DNA of 64,000 bases from Nitrospira sp. (GTDB lineage Bacteria; Nitrospirota; Nitrospiria; Nitrospirales; Nitrospiraceae). The translations under genes and the position numbers were made by a program. Shown here piece by piece: positions 9,866 to 19,692 of the stretch; position 1 is the first letter of the stretch; every line of letters starts with the position of its first letter. The notes beneath the pieces are model-generated. The model made no database searches, had not been told where the DNA came from, and saw only the letters and a program-made list of their open reading frames with translations. The DNA is taken from positions 214,908-278,907 of the forward strand of contig JALHPO010000005.1 of the NCBI GenBank assembly GCA_022842445.1. The letters run 5' to 3'.

Positions 9866-11272
9866 CTAGATACGCTTCTTTTGCAACCTTACCCTGCTCA
9901 AGTCCCCGTGTTTCCCCATTTTTGCTAATTCTGAAAAATACCGGGCAAAGGCTGTCATACCCCCGGATGCCTGGCCCCAATCGAAATACTCATTCGGGGC
10001 ATGATAGCCGTGCTCCGGCAAACTCAGCCCCATGAAGAGAATCGGAACCTTCCAGGCCTTCTGCATCGTCACCACCGCCCCGATCGAACCACCTTCCCTG
10101 ACAAAAGCAGGCTCTTTGCCGAATCCTTCTTTCACCGCCCGCGACACTGCCTCCACATAAGGTCCATCGAACAACCCCCTGAACGGCTGCAGCATCCCTT
10201 CCCGCTCTACCTTTACCTTCGGGTTCACCTTGGCAATATACTTTTTGAGAAGGGCAAACACCCGTTCCGGCTTCTGGTTCGGCACCAGGCGCATGCTCAC
10301 TTTGAGCTCGCCCTTGCTTGGCACCACGGTCTTTACCCCAGGACCGTGATACCCGCCGGTAAGACCATGAATTTCAAAGGTCGGCGAAGCCCAGATACGC
10401 CGCATCACATCGGCAGGATCCTCAGTTCGAAGGGCCTGCAATCCGTAGGCGCTCTTAAATCGATTCACTTGGAAACCAGATTTGAGGAAACTCTTGATCT
10501 CCGCCTTGGTCGGCTCAATCACCTCGTCGTAAAACCCAGGAATCTTGACAGTGCCGGTCTTGGCATCGAGACAGGCATTTGCCACCTCCATCAGCTCTGC
10601 TAATGGATTACGGGCAGCTCCGCCGGTGAGCCCAGAATGGGCATCCTTAGCCCCTGTCTGTAATGTCAACCGCACACCCAGCAAGCCACGCAGACCGTAG
10701 GGCATTGCAGGACGCCCACTTGCAATCCAGATCGTATCCGACACGACGACGGAATCCGGTCGCGGAATCGCCGCACGGTTTGTGAGTCCAGCCTCAAAAT
10801 GCGGGCTTCCAATCTCCTCTTCCAATTCCCATAAAAATCGGATGTTGATTGGCACCCCCTGCTCAATCGCAAACCGGGCTCCGAACAAGGCCGCGAGCGC
10901 CGGCCCCTTGTCGTCAGTCGCTCCACGCCCACGATAGATCCCCCCCTCGTTCCGAAACACAAACGGGTCCTGTTTCCACTCCGGCTCTTGTGCCGGCTGC
11001 ACATCCATATGGTTATAGATCGTGACGGTTGGATGCTGGGCACCGGTTGTCCATCCCCCCGAGACGAGAGGGTACCCGCCGGTTTCCACAATCTGCGCAT
11101 CGGCTCCCATATCCGTCAGATATTGCGCGGCAAGAGCCGCCATGCGCCGCATATCACCGGCACGGGCAGGGTCCATGCTGATCGACGGCACTTGCACCAT
11201 CTGCCCCAATAGATCTTCAAACCGCAGCCGTGCCCCGTTGATAAACGTCTGAAGTTGCCGATTATTCGTCAT
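9866..11272 (-). CDS. M20 family dipeptidase
   Basis: YNHMDVQPAQEPEWKQDPFVF ... GRGATDDKGPALAAL; LWELEEEIGSPHFEAGL; start MTNNRQLQTF preferred. Confidence 0.9.
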   Translation of the reverse strand: MTNNRQLQTFINGARLRFEDLLGQMVQVPSISMDPARAGDMRRMAALAAQYLTDMGADAQIVETGGYPLVSGGWTTGAQHPTVTIYNHMDVQPAQEPEWKQDPFVFRNEGGIYRGRGATDDKGPALAALFGARFAIEQGVPINIRFLWELEEEIGSPHFEAGLTNRAAIPRPDSVVVSDTIWIASGRPAMPYGLRGLLGVRLTLQTGAKDAHSGLTGGAARNPLAELMEVANACLDAKTGTVKIPGFYDEVIEPTKAEIKSFLKSGFQVNRFKSAYGLQALRTEDPADVMRRIWASPTFEIHGLTGGYHGPGVKTVVPSKGELKVSMRLVPNQKPERVFALLKKYIAKVNPKVKVEREGMLQPFRGLFDGPYVEAVSRAVKEGFGKEPAFVREGGSIGAVVTMQKAWKVPILFMGLSLPEHGYHAPNEYFDWGQASGGMTAFARYFSELAKMGKHGDLSRVRLQKKRI

Positions 11273-11361
11273 GATATGTCTTGTCCTCCTGGCCAATCGA
11301 AGTGGATTATAGCGACCGCCCACGGGAAGAGAAAGCAGCGGAGACGGTCCTGCGATGAAAG

Positions 11362-11865
11362 ATGATAGAATGGCCGCATCATCTACCGGACCCGGCTCGC
11401 TTCATGCTTCATCGGCTCAGTCTTCAAATCGGTCTCCCTCTGATCCTCTTTGGAATAACCTTGCCACACCCGCTGTGGGCTGCAGAACCGGCCGACATCC
11501 AGCACATTCTCGACGACCCTCGGGTCTATCACCTTCGGCATGTCACTCTACATGGCACCGTACGTGACGTGCACCCGCTCGCCCCATACAAGCTGCCAAA
11601 TGAAACGGTCTGTTACGGCGCCTACCTCTTTCGGCTGGAAAACGGCGATGCCACCATTCCCGTTGCAGTGCTGGGCATTTGCGGAAGCCCGGTGGTGCGC
11701 GACCCCGAAGTGGAAGACGGAGATCACGTCGAAGTGAGTGCCACCATCCAAGCACCCAGCCATGGAGGCCATTATCTGAGCTTTCGCGGCCCCCAGGCGG
11801 TCACGGAGCAGGAAGAAGGGATTGTCCAGGCGGTCGCCGATCGTATTCTCCCGATCGTAGAGTAG
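11362..11865 (+). CDS. hypothetical secreted protein
   Basis: Signal-like N-terminus; conserved-looking ORF with good start/stop. Confidence 0.65.
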   Translation: MIEWPHHLPDPARFMLHRLSLQIGLPLILFGITLPHPLWAAEPADIQHILDDPRVYHLRHVTLHGTVRDVHPLAPYKLPNETVCYGAYLFRLENGDATIPVAVLGICGSPVVRDPEVEDGDHVEVSATIQAPSHGGHYLSFRGPQAVTEQEEGIVQAVADRILPIVE

Positions 11866-12000
11866 TTGGAATGCCTAGGCGCCCGTTCAGCAGTTTCCGT
11901 CCTGTTGCTTTACAGTTTGTACCCTCGGGGGTATAGTCCGCGAAGGGTGTACGCGGAGAGGCCGTCACACTGATTGTGAGTGATACGCGGAGGAGCGCCT

Positions 12001-12564
12001 ATGGGCTGGATTCTGTTGGGCACGGTGGCCGTACTGGTGCTACTGGTCGTCGGCATATACAACAGCCTGGTTCGGCTGAAAGTCCAGTCGGAAAACGCCT
12101 GGGCCGACGTCGATGTGCAACTTAAACGCCGGCATGATCTCATTCCCAATTTGGTCGAAACGGTCAAAGGCTATGCCGGCCACGAGAAGCAAACCCTGGA
12201 AGATGTTGTTACGGCTCGCAATCGCGCTATGTCGGCGACCACTCCAGGAACCAAGGCAGAAGCCGAAGGCATTCTCGGTCAATCGCTGAAGTCACTGTTT
12301 GCCCTCGCGGAAGCCTACCCGCAACTGCGAGCCGTCGAAAGCTTCAATCAGCTGCAAGGCTCGCTGAACCAGATTGAAGAGGCCCTCCAGAACGCCCGCC
12401 GCTATTACAACGCCGTGGTCCGAGACCTGAACACTAAGATCCAGGAATTTCCGTCAAATTTTATCGCGAACTTCTTCAGCTTCAAGGCGCGAGAGTTTTT
12501 CGAGATCGCCGAAGCGGCGGAGCGGGCGGTGCCGAAAGTCAGCTTCGAACAGGCTTCTCGCTGA
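12001..12564 (+). CDS. LemA family protein
   Basis: YNSLVRLKVQSENAWADVDVQLKRRHDLIPNLVETVKGYAGHE. Confidence 0.95.
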   Translation: MGWILLGTVAVLVLLVVGIYNSLVRLKVQSENAWADVDVQLKRRHDLIPNLVETVKGYAGHEKQTLEDVVTARNRAMSATTPGTKAEAEGILGQSLKSLFALAEAYPQLRAVESFNQLQGSLNQIEEALQNARRYYNAVVRDLNTKIQEFPSNFIANFFSFKAREFFEIAEAAERAVPKVSFEQASR

Positions 12565-12599
12565 TCTCACCCGATCAGCCGGCGCGGCATTCCTTCCCT

Positions 12600-14345
12600 A
12601 TGCATGCACCTCGCACCATCTACATTTTCATGCTCCTCTTGGGCTGGACTCTGGCAGTCGGGAGCCCAATTGCCCATGCCCGTTCAATAGCCATCGAGCA
12701 ATTTCACGCCGAACTCCAAGTGCTCCAAAACGGCGAACTCCTCGTCACCGAAACGATACGGCCTCGCTTCTCCGGATCGTGGAACGGGCTGATGCGCGAT
12801 ATCCCCGTCGAATACCGCACACCACAGGGGTTCAATTACACGTTGTTCCTGGATGTGGTGAGCATCACCGACGAACATCTGACACCTCTCACATACGACC
12901 GCTCTCGAAACCGACATTACCAAACGTTCAAGATCTGGCTGCCCGGGGCGCACGATACGACCAAAACGCTCATCCTGACGTACAAGATTTCGAACGGGCT
13001 CAAATACTTCGAGGACCATGACGAACTCTACTGGAACGTGACCGGTGACGAATGGGATATGCCGATCGAGTCTGTGTCGGCCAGAGTACTCTTACCGGCT
13101 GGAGCGACCGGCGTAAAGGCACTCGCGTTCAGCGGAGCCTATGGAGCGCGCGAACAACAGGCCGAGGTGCGGATCACAGGCCCTGAAATTCTCTATGCCA
13201 TGTCTCGCTCGCTCGGATTCCGAGAGGGGCTCACGGCTGTCATCGGATGGGACAAGGGGCTCGTCGCCGAACCCGGCTCGCTGCAGCAGTCTCAACTGTT
13301 TCTTCGCTCAAACTGGCCGCTGATCCTACCGATCGTCGTCTTCGGCGTCATGTGGTATCTCTGGCACACCCGTGGGCGCGACCCGCGTCTGCGCCCCATC
13401 ACCGTGGCCTATGAACCACCTGATCGGCTGACGCCGGCGGAACTCGGCACGCTCATCGATAATTCTCCAGACCTTCGCGATATCACCGCCACACTGGTCG
13501 ATCTCGCCGTACGCGGGTTTGTGCGGATCGAGGAACGGCAAGAGTCCCAGCTCCTCGGGCTATGGTCACACTCGGCTTTTTATCTGCACCGGCTCAAGCC
13601 TGCCCCGGAATGGACCGGGCTGAAGCCCCACGAGCTTGCGGTCCTCAAGGGAATCTTCACCGATGAGAATGCGACGACCGTCGCCCTCTCCGACTTGGAG
13701 AATCGTTTCTACACCCGTCTGGATGGAATCAAGTCCGATCTCTTCGAGCAACTCCTGGGCCGCGGCTATTACGCGCGACGACCGGACCGGGTGAAACGGA
13801 CCTACATGATCATCGGCATCTTTGTCATGTTCGCATCGATCGTTGCGGCGAATCTGCTCAGCGAACACTACGGCGTCGCGCTGCAAACCGGCATCGTCGC
13901 AAGCCTCCTCTCAGGGGTCATCATCGTCGGATTCGGATGGGTGATGCCGGCCAGGACGGTGCGCGGCGCACGAACATTGGAGAAAGTACTCGGGTTTGAG
14001 GAATTTCTTACCCGTGTGGAGTCCGACCGCTTCCAACGCGTCGTCAAGACGCCTGAGATGTTCGAAAAGTTCTTGCCGTTCGCAATGGCACTGGGCGTGG
14101 AGCAGAATTGGGCCCGCGCGTTCGACGGTATTTACACACAGCCGCCCGCCTGGTATCACGGAACCAACATGACAGACTTTCGCCCCCGGAATCTGACCGG
14201 AAACCTCTCACAGCTGTCCGCCGCCGCAGGCGCCGTCATGACCTCCGCGCCTCGGAGCACCGGCGGCTCAGGATTCAGCGGCGGCGGCTCGTCGGGGGGA
14301 TTTTCAGGCGGAGGGTTCGGTGGCGGCGGTGGAAGGGGATTTTAG
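12600..14345 (+). CDS. DUF2207 domain-containing membrane protein with Gly-rich C-terminus
   Basis: LemA partner; FHAELQVLQNGELLVTETIRPRFSGSWNGLMRDIP; C-term GGSGFSGGGSSGGFSGGGFGGGGGRGF. Confidence 0.9.
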   Translation: MHAPRTIYIFMLLLGWTLAVGSPIAHARSIAIEQFHAELQVLQNGELLVTETIRPRFSGSWNGLMRDIPVEYRTPQGFNYTLFLDVVSITDEHLTPLTYDRSRNRHYQTFKIWLPGAHDTTKTLILTYKISNGLKYFEDHDELYWNVTGDEWDMPIESVSARVLLPAGATGVKALAFSGAYGAREQQAEVRITGPEILYAMSRSLGFREGLTAVIGWDKGLVAEPGSLQQSQLFLRSNWPLILPIVVFGVMWYLWHTRGRDPRLRPITVAYEPPDRLTPAELGTLIDNSPDLRDITATLVDLAVRGFVRIEERQESQLLGLWSHSAFYLHRLKPAPEWTGLKPHELAVLKGIFTDENATTVALSDLENRFYTRLDGIKSDLFEQLLGRGYYARRPDRVKRTYMIIGIFVMFASIVAANLLSEHYGVALQTGIVASLLSGVIIVGFGWVMPARTVRGARTLEKVLGFEEFLTRVESDRFQRVVKTPEMFEKFLPFAMALGVEQNWARAFDGIYTQPPAWYHGTNMTDFRPRNLTGNLSQLSAAAGAVMTSAPRSTGGSGFSGGGSSGGFSGGGFGGGGGRGF

Positions 14346-14536
14346 CCCGCACTATTCATGAACACTTCTACTGCAATCGCCGATCCGCTGTTCCGACAAG
14401 CCTGCGGCCGGCGGGCTCGCCCCTCGGACCTTCGACGTACTGCACGAGTACGCCTCAGGTCCTCCAGGCTCCACGCGCCAGTCTCACGACACGGCTTGGC
14501 GATTTCGCGACGAACTGTCATGAATAATACGGGCTA
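14343..14536 (-). mobile_element. MITE-like TIR element, copy 1 (inverted relative to copies 2 and 3)
   Basis: Ends TAGCCCGCACTATTCATGAAC ... TCATGAATAATACGGGCTA; internal sequence homologous to copies 2/3 on the minus strand. Confidence 0.8.
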
Positions 14537-14558
14537 ACAGATCGATAGGCTCTCACCT

Positions 14559-15482
14559 ATGAAACAACTTTCTCCTGCTCAGAGCCGCATCGGATGGATC
14601 GGGACCGGCGTCATGGGCGCATCGATGTGCGGGCACCTCCTCGATGCCGGGTATCCCGTCACGCTCCATACGCGCACGAAATCAAAAGCCCGGCCGCTGC
14701 TCGATCGTGGAGCCGCCTGGGCGGACAGTCCTGCCGCAGTCTGCGCCCTCTCAGACGCCACACTCACCATGGTGGGATTTCCTGCAGATGTCCGCGACGT
14801 CTACTTCGGCCCGCATGGACTGATCGCCTGTGCAAAACCAGGTTCAATTCTCATCGATATGACATCGACAGACCCGTCATTGAGCCGGAATATTGCCGCT
14901 GCTGCGTCAGCCAGAGGGCTTCAGGCCCTTGATGCGCCGGTGTCCGGCGGGGACCTTGGCGCCAGAAAGGCCGTGCTGTCGATCATGATCGGTGGCGAGG
15001 CGGCCGCCGTTGATCGGGCGCGTCCGTTGTTTGAACGGCTGGGAAAGACCATCGTGCACCAGGGAGGAGCAGGCGCCGGACAGCAGGCAAAACTCTGCAA
15101 CCAAATCGTCATCGCCGGCACGATGATCGGCGTCTGTGAAAGCCTGCTCTACGGCCACACGGCCGGGCTCGATCTGAACCATGTACTGACATCGATCGGG
15201 AGCGGAGCCGCCGCGTGCTGGACGCTGAACAACTTGGCGCCACAAATTCTCCAGCGCAACTTCGATCCAGGCTTCTTTGTCGAACATTTCGTCAAGGATA
15301 TGGGGATCGCTCTCGACGACGCACAACGGATAGGGCTCACCTTGCCGGGCCTTACACTGGCGCACGAGTTATACCGTACGGTCATCGCACTGGGACACGG
15401 ACGAAGCGGAACACACGCATTATTCTTAGCGCTGGAAACACTCTCGCACACACGTCTCGCCCCCCAAGGTCCCCCGCGATGA
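14559..15482 (+). CDS. NAD(P)-dependent oxidoreductase, beta-hydroxyacid dehydrogenase family
   Basis: IGWIGTGVMGASMCGHLLDAGYPVTLHTRT; DAPVSGGDLGARKAVLSIMIGG. Confidence 0.92.
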   Translation: MKQLSPAQSRIGWIGTGVMGASMCGHLLDAGYPVTLHTRTKSKARPLLDRGAAWADSPAAVCALSDATLTMVGFPADVRDVYFGPHGLIACAKPGSILIDMTSTDPSLSRNIAAAASARGLQALDAPVSGGDLGARKAVLSIMIGGEAAAVDRARPLFERLGKTIVHQGGAGAGQQAKLCNQIVIAGTMIGVCESLLYGHTAGLDLNHVLTSIGSGAAACWTLNNLAPQILQRNFDPGFFVEHFVKDMGIALDDAQRIGLTLPGLTLAHELYRTVIALGHGRSGTHALFLALETLSHTRLAPQGPPR

Positions 15483-16204
15483 CACGCTACTGGACAGTGC
15501 TGCTCATACTGCTGGCCGGTGGTTGCGCCGGCAGCACAGAATTCGATCGTACCGCCATGCGCGCCACATTGGGCATCGCAGAGATTCCGGCTGCTCAGCA
15601 TGCGTCGACTGTTTCCCGCGCGGGCATGCCGAATTCACCCCACCCGCTTCGACTCGCCCTCTATTTCGTCGAGAGGGATCTGCCGAACCGGCACAAGATC
15701 CGGATGACCAAGTGGACGGACACGGACAAGGGGGCGCTGATGAAGGAGCTGAGGCCGCTACAGAATGAAGGAATTGTGGCAGACACCTTTCTCCTCGCGG
15801 ACTCGACCATCCACGGATACGATGTCCCAAAGATCCGACGGGCTGCCGCGCGCTATGACGCGGATGCCGTACTCATCGTGGAAGGGGTCGGGTCAGTCGA
15901 TCGCTACAACAATGGCTACGCCGCCTGGTATGTCACGCTGATTGGGGCATATGTCGCTCCAGGCACTGTGAGCGATGCATTGTTTATGATCCACAGCAGT
16001 CTGTGGGATGCACGAACCGAACGACTGTACGCGACACAGACTGCAGAGGGTCGTTCCACATTGACAGGATCGGCGGTGTTGTTGGAGGACGGCCAGGTGC
16101 TCGCTCAGGCAAAGACAGCAGCCCTGGCTGAATTCGGGAAGCGGACGGTCGATGAATGGCGCCGATCGCGAACTTCGCCGCCTGCGAGTGATCGCTCACG
16201 GTGA
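15479..16204 (+). CDS. hypothetical lipoprotein
   Basis: MTRYWTVLLILLAGGCAGS lipobox; ATGA overlap with upstream gene. Confidence 0.78.
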   Translation: MTRYWTVLLILLAGGCAGSTEFDRTAMRATLGIAEIPAAQHASTVSRAGMPNSPHPLRLALYFVERDLPNRHKIRMTKWTDTDKGALMKELRPLQNEGIVADTFLLADSTIHGYDVPKIRRAAARYDADAVLIVEGVGSVDRYNNGYAAWYVTLIGAYVAPGTVSDALFMIHSSLWDARTERLYATQTAEGRSTLTGSAVLLEDGQVLAQAKTAALAEFGKRTVDEWRRSRTSPPASDRSR

Positions 16205-17386
16205 ATCGAAAACACACAGCAGTCCGAATACCAAGAGATGTTGTGACGGAGCGAGCCCGAAGACGCCGGGACTGATCTCGCCCCTCCTGAAAAACCCGCC
16301 CCCGACACCGGTCGATTCGTCATAGCGATGTTCCACCCGCAGCATCGTGTTGGTCCACCGATACGGAAGCTTGTATTCAATCGTAGATGTAATGGCCTTC
16401 ACAAACTGTTCCGCTCCGGTCCAGCGCCCGTTCCGGTCCCAGTAGAACTCCGGGCGCAACGCCACGGACCAGGGACCGGCCACATGCCACTTCACCATCA
16501 GATTGCCGCCCATCACGAAAGCCCGCGGACTTCCCGGCTGATCGGCTATATTCTCGGTCCCGGCATCGTAGGAGGCAGCCACCGTGACCTCGTCGCCTTT
16601 CCACTCAAGAATATGATTCCCATAGAAGCGCCAGAATTCTAACGAGGCATCTGTTTGGTCCGGCCCCCAATAGAGAGTCTGCATTGCGGTCAATCGGGGA
16701 GTCAGCGCATAAGACCACTTCCCACCATAGGAGGGCTGTGCAACCGTGTAGGCCAGATGATAGTAGCGATTGATAACGAATGCCGTCACCGTCAAGCGGT
16801 CGTTCACCGGATAGGCGGCGTTCACTCCGAACATCATGTACGGCGTGTTATCGGCGATCCAGGAACGCGTATAATTCGTGTTGTCCTTGGCATAGAGCGA
16901 TTCATACCCCATCAGACTGTTGAACAAACCCGCCGTAACTGTCAGACCATTGCCTACCGGCGCCAGGTAGGAGGCATTGGCACGATGGAGATGCCTGAGC
17001 ACATCCGCGCCATCGACTTTCTTCTCTCCCAGCAGAAACGCAAAATCCACGGAGTCATAGCCACCCTGCACCCCCAGCTCCATTCCCCAGCGCGAGGCCT
17101 CCGTCGAGTCCTTGCGCACATAGGCCAGCACCATATTGGGAGCCGCTTGGTTGTGCCGAGACGCCGTGGTGCGGCTGCGCCAGAGATTGTTTTCCGGAAC
17201 GTTGAAATTGACGATGCCGCCGATGTCGAGATACGCGCCATAGCGCCAGCCTCCGGATGATATGGCCTGGTCTGTGGCTAGAGACGGTTCCTTCTCCGAC
17301 GCACCCAGCGCGTTTGCGGTCGGAGACACCAGCGCCACGAAAAACAGCAGATAGAACGACATCATGCTCATGCACTCACTACGCAA
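16196..17386 (-). CDS. putative outer-membrane beta-barrel protein (porin-like)
   Basis: Signal peptide, many alternating aromatic strands (LGVQGGYDSVDFAFLLG, VALRPEFYWDRNGRWTG). Confidence 0.7.
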   Translation of the reverse strand: MRSECMSMMSFYLLFFVALVSPTANALGASEKEPSLATDQAISSGGWRYGAYLDIGGIVNFNVPENNLWRSRTTASRHNQAAPNMVLAYVRKDSTEASRWGMELGVQGGYDSVDFAFLLGEKKVDGADVLRHLHRANASYLAPVGNGLTVTAGLFNSLMGYESLYAKDNTNYTRSWIADNTPYMMFGVNAAYPVNDRLTVTAFVINRYYHLAYTVAQPSYGGKWSYALTPRLTAMQTLYWGPDQTDASLEFWRFYGNHILEWKGDEVTVAASYDAGTENIADQPGSPRAFVMGGNLMVKWHVAGPWSVALRPEFYWDRNGRWTGAEQFVKAITSTIEYKLPYRWTNTMLRVEHRYDESTGVGGGFFRRGEISPGVFGLAPSQHLLVFGLLCVFDSP

Positions 17387-17453
17387 GGCGATACCCGCCC
17401 CTCGGCGGGCCCATCGTAGAAGAGTTCTCGTACGCGCACAAGGAGGAAGGGAT

Positions 17454-17648
17454 TAGCCCGCATTATTCATGACGGTTCGTCGCGAAATCGCGCAGTCGCA
17501 TAGCGAGACGGGCACGCGGAGCCCCGAGGAACCGAGGCATACTTGAAACAGTATGTCGAGGTTGCGAGGGGTGAGCCTGCCCGCCGAAGGATCGTCGCAG
17601 CAGCGAATCCGCGATTGCAGCAGAAGCGTTCATGAACAATGCGGGCTA
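17454..17648 (+). mobile_element. MITE-like TIR element, copy 2
   Basis: TAGCCCGCATTATTCATGACG ... GCGTTCATGAACAATGCGGGCTA. Confidence 0.82.
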
Positions 17649-18398
17649 GGCAAGCCGGCGATAGTGACGGAGGAGAAGCCATCCGCCCCAGGCGAAGGAG
17701 AGCAGCATCAGCAGGATGCCGGCGTTGTACGCCAGATGAGCCAGACGATGGTCGTACTCCAGCCAGCCAAGCATGGAAAGAATGTTGTTCCAATCGTGCC
17801 CGTCCGTTTCTTTTCCCGTGACCCCGCCCAACAACATGAGATCCATATCCCGCGCATCGTTGATGTAGGGCGCGACGTCCATGATGCTCTCAGCCGTCCA
17901 CCACAAACATACCGACGCACCGAACGGATCACGGGTTTTGATGAGAAAGGTGCCGAGACAAATGAGCGGCATCAGCACCTGCCCTGCGCTCCCGCCGAGA
18001 AACATCATGAATCGTCCGAACGGCATGAAGATCAGGTGGCCCGCTTCGTGAAACGGGAGATTGATCAGATGCAGAAAAGATTCGCCGGTGTAGTTGCTCT
18101 CAAGCGGTGTGAGGATAAACGTACGCCCCCACCAGACAAGGAGCAGAAACACCATCGTCCGGCCGATGAGCGTCAGTGAATCGGTCGCCGTATCCGATTC
18201 AATCAACCAGTGTTTGGCCGGGACCAGCCACTCGGACTTCGCAAACGACCCCGCCGTCGAAACGACACCCGTTCGTAGCGGCAACGGTCTGTACTTGGCG
18301 AAAATGATTCCACACCGAAGACACTCCTCCCCCCCATCCTGTCGTTCAGCCTGACAGTTCGGGCAGTGGGACGTCGCTCTCTCAGTTGAAATCATCAT
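17646..18398 (-). CDS. membrane protein with N-terminal zinc ribbon and HExxH motif (M50-like)
   Basis: CPNCQAERQDGGEECLRCGIIF then NLPFHEAGHLIFMPFGRF. Confidence 0.72.
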   Translation of the reverse strand: MMISTERATSHCPNCQAERQDGGEECLRCGIIFAKYRPLPLRTGVVSTAGSFAKSEWLVPAKHWLIESDTATDSLTLIGRTMVFLLLVWWGRTFILTPLESNYTGESFLHLINLPFHEAGHLIFMPFGRFMMFLGGSAGQVLMPLICLGTFLIKTRDPFGASVCLWWTAESIMDVAPYINDARDMDLMLLGGVTGKETDGHDWNNILSMLGWLEYDHRLAHLAYNAGILLMLLSFAWGGWLLLRHYRRLA

Positions 18399-18452
18399 CC
18401 TACTGTAGGGCTGTGTGCAAAATCGGGCAAGAAAATCCAGCGAATGTTCTGC

Positions 18453-18665
18453 TAGCCCGCATTATTCATGCCGATTCGTGACGAAACCGCTGAGACGCCA
18501 GGCGAGACGGGCGCGTGGAGTCCCGAGAGACCGAGGCATACTTGAAACAGCATGTCGAGGTTGCGAGGGGCGAGCCCGCCCGCTGGCCGCACGAAGCTCG
18601 CGGCCAAGCTTGTCGTAGCGGCGTATCGACGGTTGCAGTAGAAACGCTCATGAATAATGCGGGCT
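18453..18665 (+). mobile_element. MITE-like TIR element, copy 3
   Basis: TAGCCCGCATTATTCATGCCG ... GCTCATGAATAATGCGGGCT. Confidence 0.82.
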
Positions 18666-18681
18666 CAGCCCGTTGGACAGT

Positions 18682-19665
18682 TTATGAATGGAAGGAGAAC
18701 GGAACCGGCGCAAAGGTCGAGACGAACACAGCCAGCGCAATCCAGCCGACGATCTTACGGTTACGTCCTAACGGAGCATGGGGATCGCTGACGGGCGGAT
18801 GACCAAGCCCCCAGAGCCCCGCCATGACCGCCCATAAAAACCAGCCCGGCCAGCCGGCAAATCCCAGGACGATTAGGATTGGAACCGCGATGAACGCCAT
18901 CGTCCGCTGTCTGCCTCCCCAAAGCGCATAGGCGACATGTCCGCCGTCAAGCTGGCCGATCGGAAGGAGATTGAGTGAGGTGACGAAGAAACCGAACCAG
19001 GCAGCAAAGGCAATCGGATGCAGCACGATATCCGATTCCGGTGAGATCGGCCCGATCACCAGCCATGCCAAAAACTGCAACAGCAACGGTTCCCCCAGGT
19101 GCAACCCAAACGCGGCAGTCCGCTCCACAACGGTCGAAAGATTCAGTCCTACGATCAGCACGACAACGGCAACAATAAACCCGGCCAGCGGGCCGGCGAC
19201 CCCGATGTCGAACAGGGCGCGGCGATCCATAATGGGTCCGCGCATGCGGATGATGGCGCCGAACGTTCCGATGAAATGGGGTGGCCCGGGAATGAATAAC
19301 GGCAGCGAGGCTGGCACTCCGTGAATCCTGGATAACAGATAGTGGCCGAATTCGTGCGTCGCCAGAATGAATAAAAGCGCCGCCGCAAAAGGAAGCCCTC
19401 GCCACAATGCCTCCGGATGTTCCAGCAGAAAATTCAGCGGCCCGCGGGCCGTCCCGCTGTACGATTGATAGGCGCCTGCCCATAAAGTTGTGAAGCAGGT
19501 CAGCAGAAACAGGCCGACGGGGAGCGCCCATGCTGAAAAAACAGACGGCGCTTCTTCATCGGCTTCGACCTCGCTGTCGATGGTCTGGGCGACGGCATCC
19601 GGTTCTTCCACAGTTTCCGCCTCACTCCGGATGCGTCGTTGATCGTCCTCCCCTAATCCATCCAT
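18682..19665 (-). CDS. site-2 protease family (M50) protein
   Basis: LFILATHEFGHYLLSRIHGVPASLPLFIPGPP; LNLLPIGQLDGGHVAYALWG. Confidence 0.9.
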   Translation of the reverse strand: MDGLGEDDQRRIRSEAETVEEPDAVAQTIDSEVEADEEAPSVFSAWALPVGLFLLTCFTTLWAGAYQSYSGTARGPLNFLLEHPEALWRGLPFAAALLFILATHEFGHYLLSRIHGVPASLPLFIPGPPHFIGTFGAIIRMRGPIMDRRALFDIGVAGPLAGFIVAVVVLIVGLNLSTVVERTAAFGLHLGEPLLLQFLAWLVIGPISPESDIVLHPIAFAAWFGFFVTSLNLLPIGQLDGGHVAYALWGGRQRTMAFIAVPILIVLGFAGWPGWFLWAVMAGLWGLGHPPVSDPHAPLGRNRKIVGWIALAVFVSTFAPVPFSFHS

Positions 19666-19692
19666 GAAGTCCCTGATTGTTTGTCGGGTTTG

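Noticed and set aside
18515-18802. 95-aa ORF across element copy 3 (EAYLKQHVEVARGEPARW)
   Set aside because: The same peptide is not maintained as an intact ORF in copy 1, whereas the hairpin pairing is; the element is better explained as structured non-coding DNA/RNA.
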